Source of the DNA: Flavobacterium aciduliphilum
GTDB lineage: Bacteria > Bacteroidota > Bacteroidia > Flavobacteriales > Flavobacteriaceae
Assembly (NCBI RefSeq): GCF_003268855.1
Contig: NZ_QLSZ01000003.1
Coordinates: forward strand, 124,001 to 188,000
Reading direction: 5' to 3'
Length of the DNA stretch: 64,000 nt
Shown here: positions 53,846-62,600 of the stretch, one piece after another
Layout of the letters: each line of letters starts with the position of its first letter
Numbering within the stretch: position 1 is the first letter of the stretch
Position numbers and translations under genes: made by a program
Notes under the pieces: model-generated
Database searches by the model: none
What the model saw: the letters and a program-made list of their open reading frames with translations, nothing else
What the model was told of the DNA's origin: nothing

Positions 53846-54094
53846 TTATCCGAATGTTGGTTTTTGAATGGAAAGTTTAGGCATACTTGGATTTTTTTTC
53901 TGATAAACAAACGATTATTTTAAAAATGAAATTCAATAACAAACAATAAGTGCTAATTAGAAACAAAATTTAACAATATAGTTTCAATTAAAAACTAAAT
54001 CATACTTAAATAATAAATTTGTTGTAGTTAAAATCAATACCAAAGCCGTACCAAGTCCACAAAATTGAATTTTTAATCTTAAAATCATATAAAA

Positions 54095-54736
54095 ATGGGT
54101 AAAATTGGTAGAGGTATTCTTGGAGGAGTATCGGGTAAGGTAGCCAACGTTGTTGGTTCAAGATGGAAAGGAATTGATTACATTAGAGCTAAACCTCAAA
54201 GTGTAGCCAATCCGAGAACGCTATTGCAAGTAAATCAAAGAACAAAATTTGCTTTAGTGTTGAGGTTTTTACAACCTAACTTAAATTTCGTTAAGATTGG
54301 TTATAAAAATTATGCTGTTAAGAAGTCGCAGTTTAATAGTGCGATGTCGTTCATTCTGAATAATGCAATTATCGGAGTTTCTCCTGATTTTGAAATTGAT
54401 TATTCTTTAGCGTTGTTGTCAAGAGGAAATCTTGCAGGAGCATTAAACCCAGTATTTGATTTAACAACACCTGGACAAGTTCAGTTTAGTTGGGATGATA
54501 ATTCAACAGATGGAAATGCTTTGGCAACAGACAAAGTTATGGTAGTTGCTTACAATCCTTTAAAAGGAGAAAGTGTTTACTTAACAGAAGGAGCTACAAG
54601 GGCAGATTTATCTCAAACGGTAAATATACCTAATAGTTATGCTGGAGATGAATTACAGATGTTTATTTCGTTTATGAACGCAGAAGAAACACAATTATCA
54701 AATAGTATCTATATCGGCTCTGGTACGGCTTCATAA
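54095..54736 (+). CDS. DUF6266-family protein
   Basis: This 213-residue protein opens with MGKIGRGILGGVSGKVANVV, then SRWKGIDYIRAKP and NPRTLLQVNQRTKF, the conserved head of the DUF6266 family that is very common in Bacteroidota mobile elements. The rest is beta-rich with two Ig-like units. No signal peptide or membrane helix is present. Its high copy number in mobile DNA and start immediately beyond the structured block suggest a structural or replication-linked role, possibly a virion-like protein; this is not established. A hairpin terminator follows 23 nt after the stop. Confidence 0.8.
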   Translation: MGKIGRGILGGVSGKVANVVGSRWKGIDYIRAKPQSVANPRTLLQVNQRTKFALVLRFLQPNLNFVKIGYKNYAVKKSQFNSAMSFILNNAIIGVSPDFEIDYSLALLSRGNLAGALNPVFDLTTPGQVQFSWDDNSTDGNALATDKVMVVAYNPLKGESVYLTEGATRADLSQTVNIPNSYAGDELQMFISFMNAEETQLSNSIYIGSGTAS

Positions 54737-54759
54737 AATTAATAGATACTTATTCCAAG

Positions 54760-54787
54760 AACCACCTGTAAAAGGGTGGTTTTTTTA
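54760..54787 (+). terminator. Terminator of the DUF6266 gene
   Basis: AACCACC (54760-54766) pairs with GGTGGTT (54775-54781), followed by a run of T. It lies 23 nt after the stop codon. Confidence 0.75.
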
Positions 54788-54805
54788 TGTTCAAAATATA
54801 ATGAT

Positions 54806-54826
54806 TGTGGGGATTATGTGGGGATA
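54806..54826. repeat. Right copy of the 21-nt GTGGGGAT double repeat
   Basis: Identical to 40700-40720 and in the same orientation. It lies 57 nt inside the right attachment repeat. Confidence 0.6.
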
Positions 54827-54839
54827 TTTAGCAAATAAA

Positions 54840-54877
54840 AAAACCCTAACTAATTGATAATCAATCGTTAGGGTTTT
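54840..54877. terminator. Hairpin with A/T tails next to tRNA-Ser
   Basis: AAAACCCTAAC (54840-54850) is the perfect complement of 54867-54877. It lies just beyond the 3' end of the tRNA on the minus strand, so it could end the tRNA transcript. Confidence 0.6.
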
Positions 54878-54883
54878 AATTCA

Positions 54884-54896
54884 GCGGAGAAAGAGG
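54884..54896. repeat. Right attachment repeat of element B
   Basis: GCGGAGAAAGAGG, which forms the 3' acceptor end of tRNA-Ser on the minus strand. The identical copy at 40559-40571 marks the other end of element B. Confidence 0.75.
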
Positions 54897-54969
54897 GATT
54901 CGAACCCCCGGACCTGTTACAGTCAACAGTTTTCAAGACTGCCGCAATCGACCACTCTGCCATTTCTCC
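54885..54969 (-). tRNA. tRNA-Ser (anticodon TGA)
   Basis: On the minus strand GGAGAAA pairs with TTTCTCC as the acceptor stem, with discriminator G at 54885. The anticodon loop CTTGAAA gives anticodon TGA (reads UCA). A long class II variable arm and the T arm GGGGGTTCGAATCCC are visible. CCA is not encoded. The gene is intact and serves as the attachment site of element B. Length 85 nt. Confidence 0.95.
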
Positions 54970-55181
54970 AATAAACGAGCAAAACTGCTGTATTGCGGTG
55001 CAAATATAGCAACCTTTTTTTGTTTTCCAAATAGTTTTGAAAGAAAATCTTGAATATTTTCCTATTAAAAAACTAAATGTTTCATTCTCTTTTAATTACA
55101 ATTATTCTTTTAAATTATTTTTTTACAATTAGAAATTTTATTTGTAGTTAAACGCTTTCGAAAAGATATCACCTCTTTTTT

Positions 55182-55826
55182 TTAAGAGGATAATCGTTCG
55201 ATTTTCCAGCAAAAATCTTCTTGTAATTGATATCGTATGCGATCATGTAAACGATTGGGGCGTCCTTGCCAAAACTCAACCTCAATGGGTCTGACTAAAT
55301 ATCCTCCCCAATGTTTAGGTCTTTGTATTTCTTTATGTTGATATTCTGTTTCTAACTTTTTTAAATTTTCTTCTAAAAAATCTCTGTTTGGAATCACTTC
55401 GCTTTGTGGCGAAACAATAGCTCCAAGCTTACTTCCTAAAGGTCTTGAATCAAAATAATTATCAGAAATGAGGTCTGAGGTCTTTTCAGCAATTCCTTTA
55501 ATAATAACTTGTCGCTCCATAATTGGCCAAAAGAAGGATAGACATACTTTTGGATTTTGTGTCAAAGCTTTTCCTTTTTCTGAGTTATAGTTTGTAAAAA
55601 ATATAAAGCCTTCTTCATTGAATTTTTTAAGTAGTACAACCCTTGATTTTGGGAACCCATCAAGCCCAATAGTCGAAACCATCATCGCGTTTACTTCATC
55701 AACACCTCCAAACTCTTCAGTTTCATAAAACCACTTATGAAATAAGTTGATTGGATCTTCAGGAATATGAGTTTCCATCAAGGCACTTTTTTCATACGAT
55801 TTTCTGTAATTTCCTAAATCTTCCAT
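55182..55826 (-). CDS. pdxH: Pyridoxine 5'-phosphate oxidase
   Basis: This 214-residue FMN enzyme oxidises pyridoxine or pyridoxamine 5'-phosphate to pyridoxal phosphate. Family motifs are NAMMVSTIGLDGFPKSRVVLLK, FFTNYNSEKGKAL, WPIMERQVIIKG and the signature PKHWGGYLVRPIEVEFWQGRPNRLHDRI near the C-terminus, all intact. Length is normal. It follows rnz by 24 nt on the same strand. This is core metabolism and marks the start of ordinary chromosome right of tRNA-Ser. Confidence 0.96.
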   Translation of the reverse strand: MEDLGNYRKSYEKSALMETHIPEDPINLFHKWFYETEEFGGVDEVNAMMVSTIGLDGFPKSRVVLLKKFNEEGFIFFTNYNSEKGKALTQNPKVCLSFFWPIMERQVIIKGIAEKTSDLISDNYFDSRPLGSKLGAIVSPQSEVIPNRDFLEENLKKLETEYQHKEIQRPKHWGGYLVRPIEVEFWQGRPNRLHDRIRYQLQEDFCWKIERLSS

Positions 55827-55850
55827 AGTCGTTTACTTTTGAAAATATGC

Positions 55851-56762
55851 TTAATTAATTTCGATTATCTTGCCATCATCAGCGAGTATAACCTCTTCAA
55901 ATACGGTTTGAGCTTCTTGTTTGAACAACTCAATAGAAGGATATCGAGTCGAGTAATGTCCCAGAACTAATTGCTTGACTTGCGCTTTTGATGCAATAGT
56001 AGCAGCTTGCTTGGCTGTAGCATGCATAGTTCGTTCCAACAAATGGGCTTCAGATTCCAAAAAAGTACTTTCATGATACAAACAATCGACTTCTTGTATT
56101 AATGGAATAATTGATTCCTCATACATAGTGTCGCTGCAATAAGCGTATCGCAATCCTTTAGGTGGGTCAAACGTAAGTTCTCTATTAGGAATTACAGTAC
56201 CATTATCTAAGGTTATAGTACCGCCATATTTAATTTTATTGTAATAAACTTTATCAATATTGTGATTTTGAATGGCATCTAAATTCAGTCTTCGTTCGTT
56301 GTTTTTTTCAACAAATAAAAACCCATTTGTATACACTCGATGTTTTAATGGAATGGTATGAACTTCCACATGTTCGTCTTCAAAAATGATTTGGGATTGT
56401 GTGGTTTCTAATTCGTGAAAACAAAGCGAATACCCTGTAAAAGAACCTGATGCCCTTAATTGTAGCAAAATGATTTCTTTAATTCCTTTTGGTCCGTATA
56501 CATGTAAATCGTTGACTCTATTGAATAACATAAACGTAGAAATCAATCCAATCAATCCGTAAAAATGATCCCCATGTAAATGCGAAATAAAGACATGATT
56601 AATTTTAGTGAATTTAATTTTTTGTTTTCGCAATTGGACTTGAGTTCCCTCTGCACAATCAATAAGAAATGTATGATTTTTGATTTCTAACAATTGAGAT
56701 GTGGGATTTGAAAGGGTTCTGGGTGTTGCTGCATAGCACCCTAAAATGGTTAACTTCATCAT
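55851..56762 (-). CDS. rnz: Ribonuclease Z
   Basis: This 303-residue metallo-beta-lactamase-fold tRNA 3'-endonuclease has the zinc motif SHLHGDHFYG (HxHxDH) at 60-69, DCAEGTQVQLRKQ, a later YCSDT with its bridging Asp, and LVLGHYSTRY with the last zinc His. Length fits the short bacterial form. A double ATG opens the gene (56762 and 56759). It matures tRNA 3' ends; the neighbouring tRNA-Ser lacks encoded CCA, so it is a natural substrate. Gap to pdxH is 24 nt. Confidence 0.96.
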   Translation of the reverse strand: MMKLTILGCYAATPRTLSNPTSQLLEIKNHTFLIDCAEGTQVQLRKQKIKFTKINHVFISHLHGDHFYGLIGLISTFMLFNRVNDLHVYGPKGIKEIILLQLRASGSFTGYSLCFHELETTQSQIIFEDEHVEVHTIPLKHRVYTNGFLFVEKNNERRLNLDAIQNHNIDKVYYNKIKYGGTITLDNGTVIPNRELTFDPPKGLRYAYCSDTMYEESIIPLIQEVDCLYHESTFLESEAHLLERTMHATAKQAATIASKAQVKQLVLGHYSTRYPSIELFKQEAQTVFEEVILADDGKIIEIN

Positions 56763-56874
56763 AACCCTAATGAATTATGGGTGATTCACTAAATATTTTT
56801 GACCTTGACATGATTTTAGATGAATGAGATTCAAACTAATCCTTAATAAATATATAAAGTGCTCCTCCTAAAAG

Positions 56875-57078
56875 CTACTCTTTCTTATCATTTTCTAAGC
56901 GCCCCAATTTTATTACTTTAATGATAATATAGATGATTAATCCTAAGTTTATTGCTAATCTTAAATAATCATAGTCCTTGTTTTTAAATCCGCTAATCAA
57001 CTTACTTACAAACAAATAAGTTAAAACAAATAAACCCAAGGCATAGCTGTAAATTATAGTTTTGTTATTTATTTTCAT
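56875..57078 (-). CDS. Small two-helix membrane protein
   Basis: This 67-residue protein has two hydrophobic segments (TIIYSYALGLFVLTYLFVS; LRLAINLGLIIYIIIKVI). It begins 2 nt after the STAS-like gene stop and lies 112 nt upstream of rnz. No family recognised; probably a conserved but uncharacterised membrane protein of this operon. Confidence 0.6.
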   Translation of the reverse strand: MKINNKTIIYSYALGLFVLTYLFVSKLISGFKNKDYDYLRLAINLGLIIYIIIKVIKLGRLENDKKE

Positions 57079-57080
57079 AC

Positions 57081-57413
57081 TTAAAAACCTAAATCACGTT
57101 CAATTTCTTCCATTTCAATGATATCATGCGCTTCTTGTAAAGAAGGAACCACAGTTAAACGGTTGGGAACTGCGTTAAAGTCAATGCCATCAGCAACAAC
57201 TACAAAGGATTTTTTTCCTTTACCATGTTTATTAGACACTTCTTCAAACCTTCGTATTGAATCATTCGTTAGGTCTTTATGGTGCGATATATCCAATATC
57301 AAATTGTGATTTTTGAAAGTACCATGCTCATTTTTAACTTTTTCAATAAATGAATCAAGATTGCCTTGTGTATCCCTAATCGTTATGGTATGCCCTTTTT
57401 CTTCAACTTTCAT
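57081..57413 (-). CDS. STAS-like small protein
   Basis: This 110-residue protein has an alternating strand-helix pattern (HTITIRDTQGNLDSFIEKV; HNLILDISHHKDLTNDSIRRFEEVSNKH; SFVVVADGIDF; LTVVPSLQEAHDIIEMEEIERDLGF). That is the shape of an anti-sigma-factor-antagonist-like STAS fold, commonly encoded between pyrB and rnz in Flavobacteriaceae. No phospho-Ser motif is obvious. Gap to pyrB is 31 nt. Confidence 0.7.
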   Translation of the reverse strand: MKVEEKGHTITIRDTQGNLDSFIEKVKNEHGTFKNHNLILDISHHKDLTNDSIRRFEEVSNKHGKGKKSFVVVADGIDFNAVPNRLTVVPSLQEAHDIIEMEEIERDLGF

Positions 57414-57444
57414 CTTAAATTTATTTTGCTAAAAGTAACCAATT

Positions 57445-58371
57445 TTATTTAATTTTTGAAGCCAATAGATAAATTATTGCCATTCGAATGGCTACGCCAT
57501 TTTCAACTTGATCTAAAATTAAGGAATGAGGAGAGTCTGCCACTTCTGTTGTGAGCTCCACTCCCCTATTTATTGGTCCTGGATGTAAAATAACAATCTC
57601 TTTATCTAAGGAATCCAATAGTGTTTGGTTCAATCCAAATTGTTGCACATATTCACGTGTGGACGGAAAATAATTCACTTCCATTCTCTCGTTTTGTACT
57701 CGTAAAACATTAGCTACATCACACCAGTTAAGGGCTTTTGTCAAATTGGGCTCTACCGTAACTCCTAAAGATTCAATATATTTTGGTATCAACGTTTTGG
57801 GTCCACACACTTTTACAATAGCGCCTTGCATGGTAAGCGCATAAATATTAGACAAGGCTACTCTTGAATGTAGAATATCACCAACTATAACAATTTTTTT
57901 CCCATGGACATCGCCCAATTTCTCCCGGATGGTAAAACTATCCAACAAAGCTTGTGTAGGATGTTCGTGTGCTCCATCACCAGCATTAATAATGCAAGCC
58001 TTAACATTTTTGGCTAAAAAATGTGCCGCTCCTGGACTAGAATGTCGCATCACAACCATATCTACTTTCATAGCTAGTATATTATTTACAGTATCTAGCA
58101 AAGTCTCCCCTTTTTTTACGGAGGATTGTGCTGCCGAAAAACTAATTACATCTGCGGACAATCTTTTTTGCGCAAGTTCAAATGAGATTCTTGTTCGAGT
58201 GCTGTTCTCAAAAAATATGTTGGCAATAGTAACATCCCGCAACGAGGGAACTTTTTTTATGGGACGATTGATGACTTCTTTAAAATGTTCAGCTGTCTCA
58301 AAAATTAAGTCTATATCGTCTTTGGATAGATATTTAATTCCTAATAAATGGGAAACGCTTAGTGTTTTCAT
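57445..58371 (-). CDS. pyrB: Aspartate carbamoyltransferase, catalytic chain
   Basis: This 308-residue enzyme joins carbamoyl phosphate and aspartate in the second step of pyrimidine synthesis. The carbamoyl-phosphate site STRTRISFE, RHSSPGAAHFLA, HEHPTQALLDSFT and HPGPINRGVELT are intact. No regulatory chain gene (pyrI) is adjacent, as is usual in this group. Its ATG overlaps the pyrR stop by 4 nt, so the two are translationally coupled. Confidence 0.97.
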   Translation of the reverse strand: MKTLSVSHLLGIKYLSKDDIDLIFETAEHFKEVINRPIKKVPSLRDVTIANIFFENSTRTRISFELAQKRLSADVISFSAAQSSVKKGETLLDTVNNILAMKVDMVVMRHSSPGAAHFLAKNVKACIINAGDGAHEHPTQALLDSFTIREKLGDVHGKKIVIVGDILHSRVALSNIYALTMQGAIVKVCGPKTLIPKYIESLGVTVEPNLTKALNWCDVANVLRVQNERMEVNYFPSTREYVQQFGLNQTLLDSLDKEIVILHPGPINRGVELTTEVADSPHSLILDQVENGVAIRMAIIYLLASKIK

Positions 58372-58931
58372 GATACCTTGCTTTGTGAGTCGTTATTTGA
58401 AATTAAATAAACACCATCCTCCATTCCATTTTCAGCCCAATGTACTATTACTTTTTCATTATTAATGGCATCTACTTGTCTTCCGCAATAATCGGGTTGA
58501 ATGGGCAAATGACGACTGAATCTTCTATCAATGAGGGTTAACAATTCAATTTCTGTAGGACGCCCAAACGATTGAATAGCCGTTAGAGCCGCATTAATGC
58601 TTCTACCAGTAAACAAAACGTCGTCAATAAAAACTACTTTTTTATTTTCAACTAAAAAGTCAATTTGGGTCTTATTGGCTTCTAAAGTTTTTTCTCCTCT
58701 TCTAAAATCATCTCTAAAGAAAGTACTATCCAAAAATCCCAATTGAACATTTGGAATGTGATATGTATGTGTTAAAATATGTTTGATACGCTGAGCTAAA
58801 AATCGACCTCTGGGTTGCAATCCTATTAAAATTGTATCTGAAAAATCAAGATGGTTTTCGACCAATTGACATGCCAAACGATGAAGAATGATAGAAACTT
58901 CTTTTGCGGTGAGTAATAATTTTTGACTCAT
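58368..58931 (-). CDS. pyrR: PyrR-type bifunctional attenuator/uracil phosphoribosyltransferase
   Basis: From ATG at 58931 this gives 187 residues (an upstream in-frame ATG at 58967 would add 12). The phosphoribosyltransferase PRPP loop VVFIDDVLFTGRSINAAL is clear, as are LIGLQPRGRFLAQRI and the PyrR-typical DRRFSRHLPIQPDYCGR segment. It either senses UMP to control pyr transcription or makes UMP from uracil. In Bacteroidota the attenuation role is less certain. It precedes pyrB with a 4-nt overlap. Confidence 0.92.
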   Translation of the reverse strand: MSQKLLLTAKEVSIILHRLACQLVENHLDFSDTILIGLQPRGRFLAQRIKHILTHTYHIPNVQLGFLDSTFFRDDFRRGEKTLEANKTQIDFLVENKKVVFIDDVLFTGRSINAALTAIQSFGRPTEIELLTLIDRRFSRHLPIQPDYCGRQVDAINNEKVIVHWAENGMEDGVYLISNNDSQSKVS

Positions 58932-58987
58932 GATGAAGTGTGCTGTTTGGTGTGTAAATATATACAATTTATTTGGATGTTAAAACA

Positions 58988-59022
58988 AAAAATCCCTCTA
59001 CAAGATTGTAAAGGGATTTTTA
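58988..59022 (-). terminator. Terminator downstream of the peroxidase gene
   Basis: AAAAATCCCTCTAC (58989-59002) pairs with GTAAAGGGATTTTT (59009-59022), with one mismatch. On the minus strand it lies 19 nt after the peroxidase stop and is followed by T-rich sequence. Confidence 0.7.
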
Positions 59023-59041
59023 TCATTCGTTAATTTTTGAA

Positions 59042-59635
59042 TTACTTCTCAATCCAAGTTGTAATTGAGGCATCTGTAGGAAGTACTCTCGGAGCAATCA
59101 CGTGTTCTAATTCCCCTTTTTCATTGATAAGGTATTTTTGAAAATTCCACTCTACTTCACTGTCTTGCAATCCGTTTTTTGATTTTTCAGTTAAAAATTT
59201 ATAGACTTCACACATATCACTACCTTTTACTGAAACCTTTGCCATCATTGGGAAAGTAACACCGTAATTCTTCTGACAAAAAGTACTGATTTCTTCATTG
59301 GTACCTGGTTCTTGAGCAGCAAAATTATTGGCAGGAAATCCTACAATGCAGAAATTTTTATCTTTATATTTTTTATAAAGTGCTTCTAAGTCTTTGTATT
59401 GGGGTGTTAAGCCACATTTAGATGCTGTGTTTACGACGAGTATTTTTTTGCCTTTCAGGGAGACAAAATCAAATGAATTTCCCGATAAATCTTGTACTTT
59501 GAATTGGTAAATGTTTTGTTTCATAGATTCCGTTTTTGATGTTTTCACAGCAGTTGTAACGTTTTGCTGCCCTTGACAGTTACTAAAAATCAAAATCGTT
59601 AGCACTGATAAGTAAGATAATAGTTTTTTCATCAC
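59042..59635 (-). CDS. Glutathione peroxidase-family lipoprotein
   Basis: This 197-residue protein has a lipoprotein signal peptide (LTILIFSNCQGQQ, lipobox SNC) and a thiol-peroxidase domain: NTASKCGLTPQY with the peroxidatic Cys, FPANNFAAQEP with the Gln region, and WNFQKYLI with the Trp and Asn of the catalytic tetrad. The enzyme probably uses thioredoxin-like donors to reduce peroxides at the cell envelope. Its start is 1 nt after the stop of the cytochrome c assembly gene, so the two are co-translated. Confidence 0.92.
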   Translation of the reverse strand: MMKKLLSYLSVLTILIFSNCQGQQNVTTAVKTSKTESMKQNIYQFKVQDLSGNSFDFVSLKGKKILVVNTASKCGLTPQYKDLEALYKKYKDKNFCIVGFPANNFAAQEPGTNEEISTFCQKNYGVTFPMMAKVSVKGSDMCEVYKFLTEKSKNGLQDSEVEWNFQKYLINEKGELEHVIAPRVLPTDASITTWIEK

Positions 59636-59636
59636 T

Positions 59637-62600
59637 TTATTTTTTAAAATGTTTTTTATAATGCCAATATACTATAGATGAAAACGTTAAGAATGTCACC
59701 AAAATATACATGTATATGGTCACATTTTGTTTTTCGCCCGTGGCATAAGAATGCATTCCTGTCAAATGAAAATTAACTCCAAAGTAGGTCATCAATATCG
59801 ATGCATAGGCTAAAACACTCATAAAATTAAACGCAAACAATCCACGTAAGGAGGGTACAAAACGCGCATGAATTACAAAAGCATAGACCATAATACTAAT
59901 CAATGCCCATGTCTCTTTGGGATCCCAACCCCAATAGCGTCCCCAACTTTCATTGGCCCATTGCCCACCTAAAAAGTTTCCTATAGTGAGCATAACCAAA
60001 CCAATAGTCAAAGCCATTTCATTGATATAAGTAATTTCTTTAATGTGCAAACTCATAAGATTCTTGTTCTTTTCTCTCACAAAAAGCATTAAAATTAAAG
60101 AAACAAGTCCTAATATCATTCCCAAAGTAAACGGACCATAACTGGCCACAATTACTGCCACATGAATCATTAACCAATATGAGTTAAGAACAGGTTGTAA
60201 ATTAGCTATATCAGGATCCATCCAACTTAAATGGGCTACCATCAAAATCATAGAAGCCACAAAGGTTCCTGAAGCGATTGTTAATTTAGATTTTCTGTCA
60301 AAAGCCAAAGTAAAAAACATGGTTGCCCAAGCTACATAAATCATACTTTCATAAGCATTACTCCATGGTGCATGTCCAGAAACATACCATCTAGCGATGA
60401 GTCCTAATGTATGTAAAGCAAACAAAAATCCTATAAAAATATGAAAACTGGTAATAGCAACTCGAATTGGTTTTGTATTAAAAAAGATACCGAGTATCGC
60501 TAGAATCAACATGATACTTCCCGCAAGCATATAAAGCCAAAATAAATTTCGAAACACATCGTATTTATTCAACATGATTTCAGAGGTAATTTGTTTTTCA
60601 GTAGGTCTGACTGCTAGACCATACTTCTTCTGAAAATTTTCCAATCCTAAAATCATGGTATTCGCCATAGTATAATTTTTGGAGGTAGAGGCTTTCGCCA
60701 ACGCATCTAAATAGAAAGGAAGTGCATTTTTAATTTGATCCAAATCAGTGCCTGTTTTTTCACCAATCTCTAAAAATGAGACCCACTTATTGTTTTTATC
60801 TTTTGGAATTGGAAAAATTCTCAAAATCGTACCACTTAGAGCCGAATTCAATAAATTGATTTTCTTATCAGCTTCGATAAAATCTTTTTGGAATTGATCG
60901 GGATTGGTTGTTTTATAAGCCTCGTCGAGGTAAGGGCCTAATTTATAATTTCCTTTTTTATCAAAGAAACTCCTGAATGTGATGTATTTATCTTCTTCTT
61001 TGACACCTATAATTTTTCGAATACTGTCGTTTCCTTTTTTCAAATATATTAACGGAAGTTCAAACCAAGCGGTTGGAAACTGGGTCATTGAAAGCAAAAC
61101 TTGATCAGAATTCATACCGTTGTAGGTATCACTTTTACTCACTTTTCGCAACAATTCAGAAGAAAAAGTATTGATAGGATACATTCTACCATTTACATCT
61201 TGAATCACCAAACGGCCAAATTTTTCAGCTTGTTGTTCAGGTACTTTGTATTTTAAAATAGAATCTAAATAATTAATTTTAGAATTATGACTATTAAGTG
61301 TTTGTGCGTAATTATTTAAAGCTGTAATTAAAAATAAAATAGTTAGTAATTGTGTCTTTTTTTGTTTGATATCTTCCAGTTTTCGTTTCAAATCAGCAAA
61401 ACGTGTATGTTTTACAAAAAGGATAGCTAACATAGCAAAAAACAATAAAAAATACCCTATATATGTAATCAAAGTACCCCAATAATCATGATTCACAGAA
61501 AGGATGGTTCCCCTTTCATCTGGGTCAAAAGACGATTGAAAGAAACGATACCCTTTGTAATCAAGAATGTGATTCATAAAAATATCCGCATTAAAACGAT
61601 CTTTCCCATCATTTACAGTAACTTTACTTTTGTAAGAAGAGTAACTTTTATCTGTTCCTGGATACTTATCTGCAATAAAATCATTCAACTGGATAGCAAA
61701 AGGTAAGGAATATACTTTACTTCCAAACGACAACGTAAATTCTAGGTTACCTAATTTTAAAGTGACTGGTTGCCCTATTTTACCTTTAGATCCTATTAGA
61801 GTGACTTCTTTACTGTGTCCTTCAGCCGAGACTAAAACTGTAAGCGCATCATCCCCTTTTTTGGCTTTGTAATTTCCACTAGACACCATTTTTTTCACTC
61901 CTTTCATAGGCTGTTCGGGAAACACAAATTGTGCATTACCTACATTATACAAGGAACGAAATTGTAGCGGCTGATTGATGTCTTTTAGAAGTTTTCCTTG
62001 AAATTTATCAATCATACGCATAAAATTGCCTTCAAAAGGCGCAGAAACTGTAGTGGTTGTACCATCAGTTGTGATGTTGATGGCTCCTGGAGTAGGTTTG
62101 TTTAAAGCAAATAACAAATTGTGAATGTTTTGAACTTCACCAGCTTTAAGGTAATGTTCTTGTCTTGATCCGCTGCCAGCTTCAACTAATTTAAGATAAA
62201 ATTGCCCCGAATTGGATGGTTCGATTTGTTCTTTTACATCCATTGCAAAATCCTTGTATTCTATAGTAAAAGGAGTTTTATCAAAGCGTTCCTCTATAGA
62301 AAATGAATTCGAAGCAAAAGGCCAATACGTGGCTTCAGATAATAGTAAGGGTTGTTCTAAAACTCTTCTTTTCAATTCGCCATGGTATTGACCATCCACA
62401 AATATTGTAAGAAAGTTTTTATCCGAAACGACTTCGTTGGAAGACTCCCCTTCTCTAATGTGAAGCATTCCTTCATAGCTAATGTATCGTGTAATTCCCG
62501 CCCCTACAATAATGAATATAAAAGAAAGATGAAGTAATAAAGTGGCCCATTTTTCTTTACGATACAGTTGGTATCTTTTAATATTACCTGCAAAATTAAT

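Larger units (their letters stand above)
52957..54094. other. 1.1-kb non-coding block packed with inverted repeats
   Basis: No supported gene. It holds at least seven long inverted repeats (listed separately) and six copies of CCAACGC at about 53108, 53119, 53146, 53230, 53352 and 53695. The one open frame (53614-53841) consists largely of these repeats and is rejected. Candidate uses are a replication origin, packaging/nick site or structured RNA. Confidence 0.6.
40559..54896. mobile_element. Element B: integrative element in tRNA-Ser with a type IIS R-M cargo
   Basis: The segment is bounded by direct 13-bp copies of GCGGAGAAAGAGG: at 40559-40571 alone, and at 54884-54896 as the 3' end of an intact tRNA-Ser. 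Just inside each end lies an identical 21-nt sequence containing two GTGGGGAT units. Inside are an integrase starting about 200 nt from the left repeat, a helical regulator, two HTH proteins, a possible replication initiator, an R-M system, a DUF6119-like gene, a structured non-coding block and DUF6266. This is the anatomy of a tRNA-targeted integrative element of about 14.3 kb. No conjugation genes are visible. Confidence 0.8.
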
